Shown: piece after piece, positions 6,998 through 14,355 of the stretch
How the letters are laid out: each line of letters opens with the position of its first letter
Numbering within the stretch: position 1 is the stretch's first letter
Assembly: GCA_009922295.1 (NCBI GenBank)
Contig: RFWA01000016.1
Span: 1-17,302 of the forward strand
Source: Betaproteobacteria bacterium
GTDB taxonomy: Bacteria > Pseudomonadota > Gammaproteobacteria > Burkholderiales > Burkholderiaceae_C
Length of the DNA: 17,302 nucleotides
Reading direction: 5' to 3'
Made by a program: the position numbers and the translations under genes
The notes under the pieces: generated by a model
The model's database searches: none
What the model was told of the DNA's origin: nothing
Seen by the model: only the letters and a program-made list of their open reading frames with translations

Positions 6998-7258
6998 ATG
7001 TCATTTCTCTCTTTTTTGCTGGGTGAAAAAAAGAAAACAGCCAGCGTTGCGAAAGAACGGCTGCAGATCATCCTGGCCCACGAGCGCAGCGGCCGCAATG
7101 CGGCTGAGCCTGATTACCTACAGGATTTGCAGCGTGATTTGGTCGCTGTCATCAGCAAATACATCAAGATCAATCCCGCAGACATCAAGGTCAATCTGGA
7201 ACGGCAGGACAACCTTGAAGTGCTGGAAGTGAAAATAGAGTTGCCTGATTCTCGCTAA
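6998..7258 (+). CDS. minE: Cell-division topological specificity factor MinE
   Basis: 86 residues from ATG 6998, 4 bp after the minD stop, with GGGAAG as ribosome-binding site inside the end of minD; an upstream in-frame start at 6980 would add six residues and is not needed. MinE stimulates MinD ATPase and confines MinCD to the poles. The opening MSFLSFLLGEKKKTASVAKERLQIILAHERS contains the membrane-targeting N-terminus and the MinD-binding helix; the C-terminal topological domain follows (DLVAVISKYIKINP, then RQDNLEVLEVKIELP). Length and motifs are fully normal, in contrast to the neighbouring MinD. The Arg/Leu/Ile residues of the anti-MinCD helix appear intact, so MinE itself gives no sign of loss of function. 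Confidence 0.96.
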   Translation: MSFLSFLLGEKKKTASVAKERLQIILAHERSGRNAAEPDYLQDLQRDLVAVISKYIKINPADIKVNLERQDNLEVLEVKIELPDSR

Positions 7259-7264
7259 CCCGTG

Positions 7265-7285
7265 CTGAAACCGAAGAGGTTTCAG
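7265..7285. terminator. Stem-loop between convergent minE and copA
   Basis: CTGAAACC-GAAGA-GGTTTCAG is a perfect 8-bp stem with a 5-nt loop. It lies right after minE and includes the copA stop codon (7282-7284). There is no T-run on either side, only GGGTTT on the + side, so it may act as a weak bidirectional terminator or as an RNA 3'-end stabiliser. Confidence 0.5.
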
Positions 7286-9555
7286 GGTTTCCAGCGTTTA
7301 AGCAACAAGGCATTGCTCATCACACTGACAGAACTCATGGCCATGGCAGCACCAGCCAATACCGGGTTAAGAAAACCCAGTGCGGCCAAAGGAATACCGG
7401 CCACGTTGTAAACAAAGGCCCAAAACAGGTTTTGACGGATCTTGCGGACAGTCCGATCAGAAATTGCCAATGCGGCAGCTACCAATGCAGGGTCACCGCG
7501 CATAAGCGTAATGCCAGCCGCATGCATGGCAACATCGGTGCCGTTGCCCATGGCCATACCCACATCAGCTGCTGCCAGGGCCGGCGCATCATTGATACCG
7601 TCGCCGATCATGGCCACGGTGTGACCGCCCGCTTTGAGCGCCTGAACCCGATCTGCTTTTTCACCCGGCAGGACATTGGCCATCACCTCGCCCTTATCAG
7701 GTCGAAGGCCAAGGCGCAGGGCCATCACATTGGCCGCCCCCTGGTTATCGCCAGAAATCATCACGGTGCGTATGCCACGCTGACGTAAAGCGGCCAAGGC
7801 TTCCTTGGCGCCAGGTTTGGGTTCGTCGCCAAAAGACAATAGGGCGCACAGTTCCAAGCCAGAGGCGCTTTCGCTCACCAGGGCGGATACGGTGGCACCC
7901 TGCTCTTGCAACTTTGTTGACAGAGGCAACCATGGCCCCAGATCAAGCCCAAGTGAAACCATCCAGTGCAAGCTGCCAACTTTGTACGCTTGGTCAGCCA
8001 CGGTGCCCAGAGTACCGCGACCAGGCACCGCGCTCACTTGGCTGGCGGTGGTGATGCTCAAACCGGCTGCTCGCGCAGCCACCATAACAGCTGCTGCGAG
8101 CGGGTGTTCACTTCCATTCTGAATTGCAGAAGCAATTTGCAAGAGCTTGGGGTCAGGCGGCTGAGCCGCTGCGATCAGCGCATCAGGCTTGACATAAATG
8201 CCCAGCAGCCGAGGTTGACCCACTGTCAAGGTACCAGTTTTGTCGAAAGCGATGATGTCGACCCGGTGGGCGAGTTCCAGGGCTTGTGCATCCTTGATCA
8301 AAATGCCATATTTGGCGGCGACGCCAGTGCCGGCCATGATCGCCGCTGGCGTTGCCAGACCGAGTGCGCAGGGGCAGGCAATCACCAGCACCGCCACGGC
8401 ATGGATCAAAGCCTGCTCAAAGGGATGACCCGTCAGCCACCAAGCGGACAGTGTTATCGCCGCCAGCACAATAACCACCGGCACAAACACACTGCTGACT
8501 CGATCGACCAGTCGCTGGACGGGTGCCTTGGCGGCTTGCGCATTCTCCACCAGCCTGATGATGCGCGACAGCACGGTTTCCTGACCGACTGCGGTGACCC
8601 GCAGCTCGATGCGGCCATCGCCATTGATGGAACCCCCTGTCAGCTTGGCACCGGCCGTCTTAGTGACAGGCAGGGGCTCGCCGGTGAGCATGGATTCATC
8701 AACCTCGGTTTGTCCGTCCAGCAATACACCATCTGCCGGAACCCGCTCGCCAGGCTTGATCGCAAGCCGATCACCCACCAGCACCTCCTCAATGGGCACA
8801 TCAAGCTCGCCATCGCGACCCAGCAAATGGGCCACGGCTGGCCGCAGCCCGTGCAGTGCACGGATCGCGGCCGTGGTTTGTTGTTTAGCCCGCGTTTCCA
8901 ACCACTTGCCTAACAATACCAAGGTGACGACCACAGCCGAGCTCTCAAAATACAGGTGAACCATGGCACCCTCTGGCGCGCTCAGCCATAACCACATCGA
9001 CAAAGCCCAGCCGGCACTGGTCCCAATGGCCACCAGCAAATCCATGTTGCCGCTTCCGGCCCGCAGTGCATGCCACCCCGCACGGTAAAAACGGGCGCCG
9101 AGAACAAACTGAACCGGCGTGGCTAACAGGCATTGCAACCAGGCTGGCAACATCTGGTGCATGCCCACTTGGTTCAATAATGCCTCGGGGAGGGCGCCCA
9201 GCAGCATCGGAAGCACCAGTGGCAACGACAAGGCCATGCCGATACCTACCGGCGCAAAACCAGCCCAGGCAGTCGCTGGCGGAGACTGCATCACGGTGTC
9301 GGCCGCGCGGGGCTCGTAACCGGCATCCCGAATGGCGCGGCGCAAGCGTGCCTCAGTGGGCCCGTCGGCAGAGACCAGCACCCGTGCTGACTCGGTGGCC
9401 AGGTTGACGCCAGCTGAGTTAACGCCTGGCACTTTCAGCAGGGCTTTCTCCACCCTTGCCACACAGGAGGCGCAGGTCATGCCACCGATGCCGATATCCA
9501 GACTGGCAGGGGGTACGGCGGGCGCCTCTGGCGCCAAACAAGAAAGTGGGATCAT
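7282..9555 (-). CDS. copA: Copper-exporting P1B-type ATPase
   Basis: 757 residues, the usual size for a Cu(I) P-type ATPase with one metal-binding domain; it pumps Cu(I) from the cytoplasm. In order: heavy-metal-associated domain with GMTCASC (Cys28, Cys31), about eight membrane helices, actuator-domain TGEP (291-294), CPC in the metal-binding helix (394-396), phosphorylation site DKTGT with Asp438, SEHP of the nucleotide-binding domain (482-485), GDGIND hinge (651-656), then YN (716-717) and MSS (740-742) in the last helices. CPC plus YN plus MSS is the Cu(I) (P1B-1) pattern rather than Zn/Cd. It looks intact. It is divergent from copZ across 118 bp, with a MerR-type promoter (19-bp spacer) in front. 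No cueR gene is in the window. Confidence 0.95.
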   Translation of the reverse strand: MIPLSCLAPEAPAVPPASLDIGIGGMTCASCVARVEKALLKVPGVNSAGVNLATESARVLVSADGPTEARLRRAIRDAGYEPRAADTVMQSPPATAWAGFAPVGIGMALSLPLVLPMLLGALPEALLNQVGMHQMLPAWLQCLLATPVQFVLGARFYRAGWHALRAGSGNMDLLVAIGTSAGWALSMWLWLSAPEGAMVHLYFESSAVVVTLVLLGKWLETRAKQQTTAAIRALHGLRPAVAHLLGRDGELDVPIEEVLVGDRLAIKPGERVPADGVLLDGQTEVDESMLTGEPLPVTKTAGAKLTGGSINGDGRIELRVTAVGQETVLSRIIRLVENAQAAKAPVQRLVDRVSSVFVPVVIVLAAITLSAWWLTGHPFEQALIHAVAVLVIACPCALGLATPAAIMAGTGVAAKYGILIKDAQALELAHRVDIIAFDKTGTLTVGQPRLLGIYVKPDALIAAAQPPDPKLLQIASAIQNGSEHPLAAAVMVAARAAGLSITTASQVSAVPGRGTLGTVADQAYKVGSLHWMVSLGLDLGPWLPLSTKLQEQGATVSALVSESASGLELCALLSFGDEPKPGAKEALAALRQRGIRTVMISGDNQGAANVMALRLGLRPDKGEVMANVLPGEKADRVQALKAGGHTVAMIGDGINDAPALAAADVGMAMGNGTDVAMHAAGITLMRGDPALVAAALAISDRTVRKIRQNLFWAFVYNVAGIPLAALGFLNPVLAGAAMAMSSVSVMSNALLLKRWKP

Positions 9556-9563
9556 GGGGCCCT

Positions 9564-9594
9564 AGCCTAAACCTTTTCCAGCGGTCGACGTCAA
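9564..9594 (-). promoter_or_regulatory. CueR-like promoter of copA
   Basis: On the minus strand TTGACG (9594-9589) and TAGGCT (9569-9564) are separated by 19 bp, longer than the normal 17 and typical of promoters controlled by MerR-family activators. The spacer contains GCTGGAAAAGGTTTA, close to the CTGGAAGGTTTA part of known CueR operators, though the left half-site (ACC) is poorly conserved. The copA ATG follows within 10 nt of the -10, so the leader would be very short. Confidence 0.45.
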
Positions 9595-9615
9595 TTCTGC
9601 TACAAACGTGCTTGA

Positions 9616-9627
9616 CCCTGCGCAGGG
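9616..9627. repeat. 12-bp palindrome upstream of copZ
   Basis: CCCTGCGCAGGG is a perfect palindrome overlapping TTGACC (9612-9617), which could be a -35 element for copZ. No good -10 is seen at 17-19 bp, so its role as an operator is unproven. It lies in the copA-copZ divergent region. Confidence 0.35.
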
Positions 9628-9673
9628 AAGTACAGAACTTCTTGGGCGCTAAACCCATAGCGAGGAACTTATT

Positions 9674-9886
9674 TTGCAACACCTGTTTTCTGTCAGCGGG
9701 ATGACCTGTGGTCACTGCGAAAAAGCCGTCACTCGCGCCGTGCAGGCGCTTGACGCCCATGCGACCGTTAGCATCAATCGTCCAGCGGGTCGGGTTGAAG
9801 TCGACTCGGAAAAGCCCTGGACGGCTTTGGCGGAAGCGATAGGTGAAGAGGGGTACGCAGTAACCCGACCACCCGCTAGCACGTAG
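9674..9886 (+). CDS. copZ: Small cytoplasmic copper chaperone
   Basis: 70 residues, the normal size for CopZ/Atx1-like chaperones that bind Cu(I) and hand it to CopA. The metal site is GMTCGHC with Cys12 and Cys15, and the remainder (VSINRPAGRVEVDS, then LAEAIGEEGYAV) fits the ferredoxin-like HMA fold. The start is TTG at 9674, preceded by GAGGAA about 9 nt upstream; there is no ATG or GTG that would keep the first beta-strand. It is divergent from copA, a common pairing. Since it resembles the HMA domain at the CopA N-terminus, the two probably dock during transfer. Regulation is probably by a CueR-type sensor encoded elsewhere. Confidence 0.88.
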   Translation: MQHLFSVSGMTCGHCEKAVTRAVQALDAHATVSINRPAGRVEVDSEKPWTALAEAIGEEGYAVTRPPAST

Positions 9887-9902
9887 CACCAGGCTAGCTA
9901 CA

Positions 9903-9919
9903 GCGGCGGTTAGCGCCGC
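9903..9919 (+). terminator. Possible GC-rich stem-loop after copZ
   Basis: GCGGCG-GTTAG-CGCCGC forms a 6-bp all-GC stem with a 5-nt loop, 17 bp after the copZ stop. No T-run follows, so intrinsic termination is doubtful; it may mark the mRNA 3' end. Confidence 0.35.
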
Positions 9920-9927
9920 CAGTATGG

Positions 9928-9944
9928 TGCGCCAGCATGGTGCC
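9928..9944. promoter_or_regulatory. NtrC-like site 1
   Basis: TGCGCC-N5-GGTGCC matches the NtrC consensus TGCACC-N5-GGTGCA at 10 of 12 positions, with the correct 5-nt spacer. Its centre is about 123 bp upstream of the transcription start predicted from the sigma-54 motif at 10032-10048, a usual distance for an enhancer site. Confidence 0.4.
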
Positions 9945-9967
9945 ATCGCCGCCAAAACACCAAAAAT

Positions 9968-9993
9968 GTGCGCCGGCGCACCAACTGCGTGCC
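9968..9993. promoter_or_regulatory. NtrC-like site 2 with adjoining palindrome
   Basis: CGCACC-N5-CGTGCC (9977-9993) matches the NtrC consensus at 9 of 12 positions. It overlaps a perfect 14-bp palindrome, GTGCGCCGGCGCAC (9968-9981). Its centre is about 74 bp before the predicted sigma-54 start and 49 bp from site 1. It is weaker than site 1 and depends on it for credibility. Confidence 0.35.
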
Positions 9994-10031
9994 ATATTGT
10001 GTGCAAAATAAGTGGCCACTCGTACACAAAG

Positions 10032-10048
10032 TTGGCCCGTAAATTGCA
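10032..10048 (+). promoter_or_regulatory. Sigma-54-type (-24/-12) promoter of the ABC operon
   Basis: TTGGCCCG-N4-TTGCA fits the RpoN consensus TTGGCACG-N4-TTGCW with one mismatch, and the invariant GG (10034-10035) and GC (10046-10047) are exactly 10 bp apart. The start of transcription would fall near 10059, one base before the ATG at 10060, implying a leaderless or nearly leaderless message, in keeping with the absence of a ribosome-binding site there. Confidence 0.5.
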
Positions 10049-10059
10049 AATTCGGCAGT

Positions 10060-11121
10060 ATGTCTGCTGCCACACCCCTGTCTTTGCCCGCCGCCATCGA
10101 ACTGGTGGCTGTTAGCAAGCGCTTTGCGGAGGGCCCTGCCGCGGTTGACAACATCCACTTGCGTATCCCCGGTGCCAGTTACTGTTGTTTGCTAGGGCCC
10201 TCAGGCTGTGGCAAAAGCACAACCTTGCGCATGATTGCGGGGCATGAAACCGTCACCAGTGGCGACATCTTGCTGGATAACCGAAACATCACCGATTTGC
10301 CTGCAGCGGCACGCGGCACGGCCATGATGTTCCAAAGTTTTGCCCTGTTCCCCCACCTCAGCGCGCTCGATAACGTAGCTTTTAGCCTGAGGATGAAAGG
10401 CATTGACAAGGCGCAGCGGCAAGATCGCGCCCAGCAACTGCTAGAACGCGTCGCGATGGGTGCGTTGGCCAACCGCAAACCGGCCGAGCTTTCAGGTGGG
10501 CAGCAGCAACGGGTAGCCTTGGCGCGCGCCCTGATCACTGAGCCGCGCGTGTTGCTGCTCGATGAGCCACTGTCCGCGCTCGACCCCTTTTTGAGGATCC
10601 AGATGAGGTCGGAGTTGCGCCGCTGGCAAAAAGAATTGGGTTTGACCTTCATTCATGTGACTCACTCACAGGAAGAGGCCATGGCCTTGGCAGACATGAT
10701 GGTGGTTATGAACCAGGGCCGGATTGAGCAGGTGGGCACGCCGCACCAGATTTACAACTACCCCAAGAGTGAGTTCACCGCTCGCTTTATGGGCGGCCAC
10801 AACGTGATTGAGACCCCCTCCGGACGCGTGGGGGTACGCAATGACCATATGCAGATTCAGGCCGCAACGGAGAGTTCAGACGCCAGCGCACCAAATAGTC
10901 TGCGTGCTGTTGTCAGTGATGTTGAATACCAAGGCACCTATGTCTTACTCGGCCTGCGCCGACCCGCCCGGGCAACCGTTACCGATGGCGACGCCGACTG
11001 GTCGGTGATGTTGCCAGAGGCGACGTTTCTGGCACGTCCATTTCATGTTGGTGAATCGGTACAGCTGTCTTGGGCGGCTGGGCAAGCACACCCACTGTCC
11101 AGCGACACCGCCATGACATGA
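10060..11121 (+). CDS. ABC transporter ATP-binding protein, PotA-like
   Basis: 353 residues from ATG 10060; an upstream GTG at 10012 would add 16 residues and would place the start before the sigma-54 promoter, so ATG is preferred. It energises import of the substrate captured by the binding protein encoded next. Walker A GPSGCGKST (46-54), Q-loop Gln92 (MMFQSFALFPH), signature LSGGQ (144-148), Walker B LLLDEP with Asp168 and Glu169, and H-loop His202 (VTHSQEE) are all intact. The C-terminal third, after ARFMGGHNVI, is a TOBE-type regulatory domain as in polyamine (PotA), iron and molybdate importers. A 76-bp gap with a small hairpin separates it from the binding-protein gene. The substrate cannot be read from the ATPase. 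Confidence 0.93.
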   Translation: MSAATPLSLPAAIELVAVSKRFAEGPAAVDNIHLRIPGASYCCLLGPSGCGKSTTLRMIAGHETVTSGDILLDNRNITDLPAAARGTAMMFQSFALFPHLSALDNVAFSLRMKGIDKAQRQDRAQQLLERVAMGALANRKPAELSGGQQQRVALARALITEPRVLLLDEPLSALDPFLRIQMRSELRRWQKELGLTFIHVTHSQEEAMALADMMVVMNQGRIEQVGTPHQIYNYPKSEFTARFMGGHNVIETPSGRVGVRNDHMQIQAATESSDASAPNSLRAVVSDVEYQGTYVLLGLRRPARATVTDGDADWSVMLPEATFLARPFHVGESVQLSWAAGQAHPLSSDTAMT

Positions 11122-11154
11122 ACACCGTTGTTGCTAACCTGTTTTCCACCCCCG

Positions 11155-11174
11155 TCTTCGACTGAAGATTTTTT
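11155..11174 (+). terminator. Weak hairpin with T-run between ATPase and binding-protein genes
   Basis: TCTTC-GACT-GAAGA followed by six T (11169-11174) resembles a short intrinsic terminator or attenuator (5-bp stem, weak). It sits 24 bp before the binding-protein ATG and would let the two genes be expressed at different levels, or protect the 5' end of a processed message. Confidence 0.4.
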
Positions 11175-11197
11175 CAAACCCCCAAGGAGTTTTCACC

Positions 11198-12481
11198 ATG
11201 TCTGACCATCCTGTTGATGTTACCGCCCCCGCGCTAGGTGCCCTGCCGCGCCGCAGCCTGCTCAAAGGCACGGCTGGTATTTTGGCCAGCGGCATATTTC
11301 CTGCCGTGCACTCGGCCGAGCCCATCGTGCTGCGTTACCTTGGCACTGCGGTGAACCAGGACAAGGCCATTGCCGAAAAATTCAAGGCCGACACCGGTAT
11401 TGAGATCCAATACGTGGCCGTCACCACCGATGATGTCACCAAGCGCGCTGTGACCGCGCCGAACAGTTTTGACCTGATCGACACCGAGTACTTCTCGCTG
11501 AAAAAGATCGTTCCGACCGGCAACCTGAAGGGCATTGACAGCAAGCGCATCAAGAATGCCGACAAAATCACGTCGGTGTTCACCACCGGCAAAGTCGCTG
11601 GCAAGACCATCGGTGACCAAGGCACGGCCCCCAAGAAGGTGATCTTCCTTGAAGGTGAAAAGTCCAAGGTCTTCGCCAAGAGCCCGACCCAGTTCATGTC
11701 GCTGATTCCGACCACCTACAACGCCGACACCCTGGGCATCCGGCCCGACCTGATCAAGCGCCCCATCACCTCCTGGGCCGAGCTGCTGAACAAGGAGTTC
11801 AAAGGCAAGGCGTCTATCCTGAACATCCCCTCGATCGGCATCATGGACGCTGCCATGGTGGTCGAAGCCATGGGTCTGTACAAGTACCCAGACAAGGGCA
11901 ACATGACCAAGAAGGAAATTGATCTGACCATCAAGACCCTGATCGAGGCCAAGAAAGCAGGCCAGTTCCGCAGCCTCTGGAAAGACTTCAACGAGTCAGT
12001 CAACCTGATGGCATCCGGCGAGGTCGTGATCCAGTCGATGTGGTCGCCCGCCGTGACGGCTGTTCGCTCCAAGGGCATTGACTGCGTGTTCCAGCCGCTC
12101 AAGGAGGGCTATCGCTCCTGGGCCGCCGGCTTTGGTCTGCCCGCCACCCTGTCGGGCAAAAAGCTCGACGGCGCCTATGAGTTTATCAACTGGTTCCTCG
12201 ACGGCTGGGCCGGCGCTTACCTGAACCGCCAGGGCTATTACAGCGCTGTGCTGGAAACCGCCAAGACCAAGATGGAAGCCTACGAATGGGCCTACTGGAT
12301 GGAAGGCAAGCCAGCCACGCAGGACATCAAGAGCCCCACGGGCGACGTGTTGGCCAAGACCGGCGCAGTGCGGGACGGCGGCAGCTATGAGGCGCGCATG
12401 GGCGCGGTGGCCTGCTGGAATGCCGTGATGGACGAAAACAACTACATGGTCCAGAAATGGAATGAGTTTGTAGCCGCCTAA
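11198..12481 (+). CDS. ABC transporter substrate-binding protein (PotD-like), Tat-exported
   Basis: 427 residues, long for the PotD family (about 350-370) but typical of a related group in Burkholderiales. It captures the substrate in the periplasm. The N-terminus has a twin-arginine motif PRRSLLKG (Arg18, Arg19), then a hydrophobic stretch and probable cleavage after VHSA near residue 40, so it is likely exported folded by Tat. After that, IVLRYLGTAVNQDKAIAEKF and FKADTGIEIQYV match the solute-binding fold, with SWAELLN and a GWAGAYLNRQGYYSAV segment near the end. The ribosome-binding site AAGGAG lies 8 nt before ATG 11198. Codon use is strongly biased to C/G-ending codons, more so than in its neighbours, suggesting high expression. 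The ligand is unknown; polyamine is only a family default. Confidence 0.92.
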   Translation: MSDHPVDVTAPALGALPRRSLLKGTAGILASGIFPAVHSAEPIVLRYLGTAVNQDKAIAEKFKADTGIEIQYVAVTTDDVTKRAVTAPNSFDLIDTEYFSLKKIVPTGNLKGIDSKRIKNADKITSVFTTGKVAGKTIGDQGTAPKKVIFLEGEKSKVFAKSPTQFMSLIPTTYNADTLGIRPDLIKRPITSWAELLNKEFKGKASILNIPSIGIMDAAMVVEAMGLYKYPDKGNMTKKEIDLTIKTLIEAKKAGQFRSLWKDFNESVNLMASGEVVIQSMWSPAVTAVRSKGIDCVFQPLKEGYRSWAAGFGLPATLSGKKLDGAYEFINWFLDGWAGAYLNRQGYYSAVLETAKTKMEAYEWAYWMEGKPATQDIKSPTGDVLAKTGAVRDGGSYEARMGAVACWNAVMDENNYMVQKWNEFVAA

Positions 12482-12504
12482 TCGTCAGACCCCCGCCTGT
12501 TGCC

Positions 12505-13419
12505 ATGAGCACCACCGCCCCGACCTCGCCAGCGCCCAGCGCGTTGGTGGCACGTCAGGGCGTGGCGGCCTGGTGGCAGGCGGCGCCGCTGACGGCGGTG
12601 TTCGTGCTGTTTTTCCTGATCCCGCTGGCCTTGATCCTCATGGTCAGTTTCTGGGATTTCAATGAATACGAGCTCCTGCCGGACTTTACCTTCAAGAATT
12701 ACGTGGCGATCTTTGAGGGCTGCAGCAACACTGGCGAATGGTGTGTCACCGCCAAAACCTACCTGTCCACCTTCAAGTTCTGCTTTCTGGTTTGGCTGAT
12801 CACACTGCTGATCGGCTTTGCCGTGTCCTATTTCATGGCGTTTCATGTGCGCTCCAGCAACATGCAAACCCTGCTGTTTGTCCTGTGCACCATCCCTTTT
12901 TGGACCTCCAATGTGATCCGAATGATCTCCTGGGTGCCGCTGCTGGGCCGCAACGGCCTTGTCAATCAGGGGTTGATGGCCACCGGCCTGGTCGGGCAAC
13001 CCGTGGAGTGGTTGCTGTTTTCTGACTTTTCGGTGGTGCTGGCCTTTGTCCACCTGTACACCATGTTCATGATCGTGCCGATCTTCAACTCGATGATGCG
13101 CATTGACCGCAGCCTGCTCGAAGCCGCCAGTGACAGCGGCGCCAGCGCTTGGCAAACGCTGTGGCATGTGATCGTCCCGCTCTCGCGCACCGGCATCATC
13201 ATCGGCTCGATTTTTGTCATCACCATCGTCATGGGCGACTTTGTCACCATTGGCGTGATGGGCGGGCAGCAGATTGCCTCGGTTGGCAAGATCATCCAGG
13301 TGCAGACCTCCTACCTGCAGTTTCCGCTGGCTGCCGCCAACGCCGTGATCCTGCTTGCCATCGTTCTGATGATCATCTGGGCGTTGACCCGCCTGGTCGA
13401 CATCCGCAAGGAGCTGTGA
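12505..13419 (+). CDS. ABC transporter permease, PotB-like
   Basis: 304 residues with about six membrane helices, forming half of the channel for the importer. After a 28-residue Ala/Pro/Ser-rich cytoplasmic leader, the first helix runs from about residue 30 to 48 (AVFVLFFLIPLALILMVSF). The EAA loop that contacts the ATPase is EAASDSGASAWQTLWHVIVP (206-225), with the expected Glu-Ala-Ala, Gly and Pro spacing. Family features such as the IPFWTSNVIRMISWVPLLGRNG segment (130-151) are seen in PotB/spermidine-type permeases. It starts 23 bp after the binding-protein stop; no strong ribosome-binding site. The next permease gene begins 1 bp after its stop, so the two are translationally coupled and probably form a heterodimer. 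Confidence 0.92.
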   Translation: MSTTAPTSPAPSALVARQGVAAWWQAAPLTAVFVLFFLIPLALILMVSFWDFNEYELLPDFTFKNYVAIFEGCSNTGEWCVTAKTYLSTFKFCFLVWLITLLIGFAVSYFMAFHVRSSNMQTLLFVLCTIPFWTSNVIRMISWVPLLGRNGLVNQGLMATGLVGQPVEWLLFSDFSVVLAFVHLYTMFMIVPIFNSMMRIDRSLLEAASDSGASAWQTLWHVIVPLSRTGIIIGSIFVITIVMGDFVTIGVMGGQQIASVGKIIQVQTSYLQFPLAAANAVILLAIVLMIIWALTRLVDIRKEL

Positions 13420-13420
13420 C

Positions 13421-14311
13421 ATGGTCCGCAGCCCACGCGCGCCCGGTTTCTGGCCTTTGGCCCTGTTTTTTGCTGCCTTCGTGCTCTTCATGTACGGCCC
13501 GATGCTGGTGATTGTGGTGTTGAGTTTCCAGGGGCCCGAGGGCGGCCTGACCTTTCCCCTGCGTGGCCTGTCTGTGCACTGGTTTCAAAAGCTGGCCGCC
13601 GGGCTGGGGGTGGTGGACATTGGCGCCGCCCTGCGTCGCTCCCTGGCGCTGGGGCTGGCCGTGATGAGCATCACCGTGGTCTTTTCCGTGTTGGCCGGGC
13701 TGGCCTTCCGCAAACGCCTGTCTGGCGGTAACACTTTGTTTTATATCGTCGTGGCCAGCCTGATCATGCCGTCCATCATCGTGTCGCTGGGTATCGGCCT
13801 GGAATTTCGCCTGCTCGACAGCGGCCTCAAGAAGGTGCTTGAGCTGCTGGGCATGGCCAGTACGCTGGAGGGCTATGGCACGGCGCTCGGCCTGTTTACG
13901 TCCGCGCTGGGTGCACACCTGACCTGGACCCTGCCGTTTGGTCTGCTCATCATGTTTGCCGTGTTCAATCGCTTTAATCCTGCCTACGAGGAGGCTGCGC
14001 GCGACTTGGGTGCTACGCCATGGCAAGGTTTTCGCCACGTGGTGCTGCCCTTGATCGGTCCGGCCGTGGTCGGGGTCGGCATGTTCGGTTTTACGCTGAG
14101 TTGGGACGAAATTGCCCGTACCTCGCAGGCGATTGGCGATGTCAACACGCTGCCCTTGGAGTTGCAGGGCCTGACGACTACCGTGACCACCCCCGCCATC
14201 TATGCTTTGGGCACGGTAACCACCGTGGTATCGTTTCTGGTCATGGCTCTTGCGCTGGGGTTGGCTTCTTGGCTGGGCCGCCGCCAAAAACAGGGTCGCC
14301 GGCCGGCCTGA
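13421..14311 (+). CDS. ABC transporter permease, PotC-like
   Basis: 296 residues, about six membrane helices, the second half of the importer channel. The EAA loop is EEAARDLGATPWQGFRHVVLP (190-210). The first helix (about 11-35) and the ASLIMPSIIVSLGIGLEF segment (112-129) match PotC-type permeases. A good ribosome-binding site, AAGGAG, lies within the last codons of the upstream permease gene, and only one base separates stop and ATG. A strong hairpin follows (14313-14335), then the racemase-family gene. The C-terminus is a basic GRRQKQGRRPA tail on the cytoplasmic side. Confidence 0.92.
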   Translation: MVRSPRAPGFWPLALFFAAFVLFMYGPMLVIVVLSFQGPEGGLTFPLRGLSVHWFQKLAAGLGVVDIGAALRRSLALGLAVMSITVVFSVLAGLAFRKRLSGGNTLFYIVVASLIMPSIIVSLGIGLEFRLLDSGLKKVLELLGMASTLEGYGTALGLFTSALGAHLTWTLPFGLLIMFAVFNRFNPAYEEAARDLGATPWQGFRHVVLPLIGPAVVGVGMFGFTLSWDEIARTSQAIGDVNTLPLELQGLTTTVTTPAIYALGTVTTVVSFLVMALALGLASWLGRRQKQGRRPA

Positions 14312-14312
14312 G

Positions 14313-14335
14313 CCCAGGGTCTGGCTGACCCTGGG
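14313..14335 (+). terminator. Strong hairpin between permease and racemase genes
   Basis: CCCAGGGTC-TGGCT-GACCCTGGG is a perfect 9-bp stem with a 5-nt loop, directly after the permease stop and 20 bp before the racemase ATG. It is followed by TGATTT rather than a proper T-run, so it may be a partial terminator or a processing/stability element that lowers racemase expression relative to the transporter. Confidence 0.55.
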
Positions 14336-14355
14336 TGATTTGCTAGCCTTACTGT

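Noticed and set aside
7966..8913. Plus-strand 315-residue open frame opposite copA
   Set aside because: Composition is Gln/His/Arg-rich with no recognisable motif; copA on the other strand is intact with all P-type ATPase motifs.
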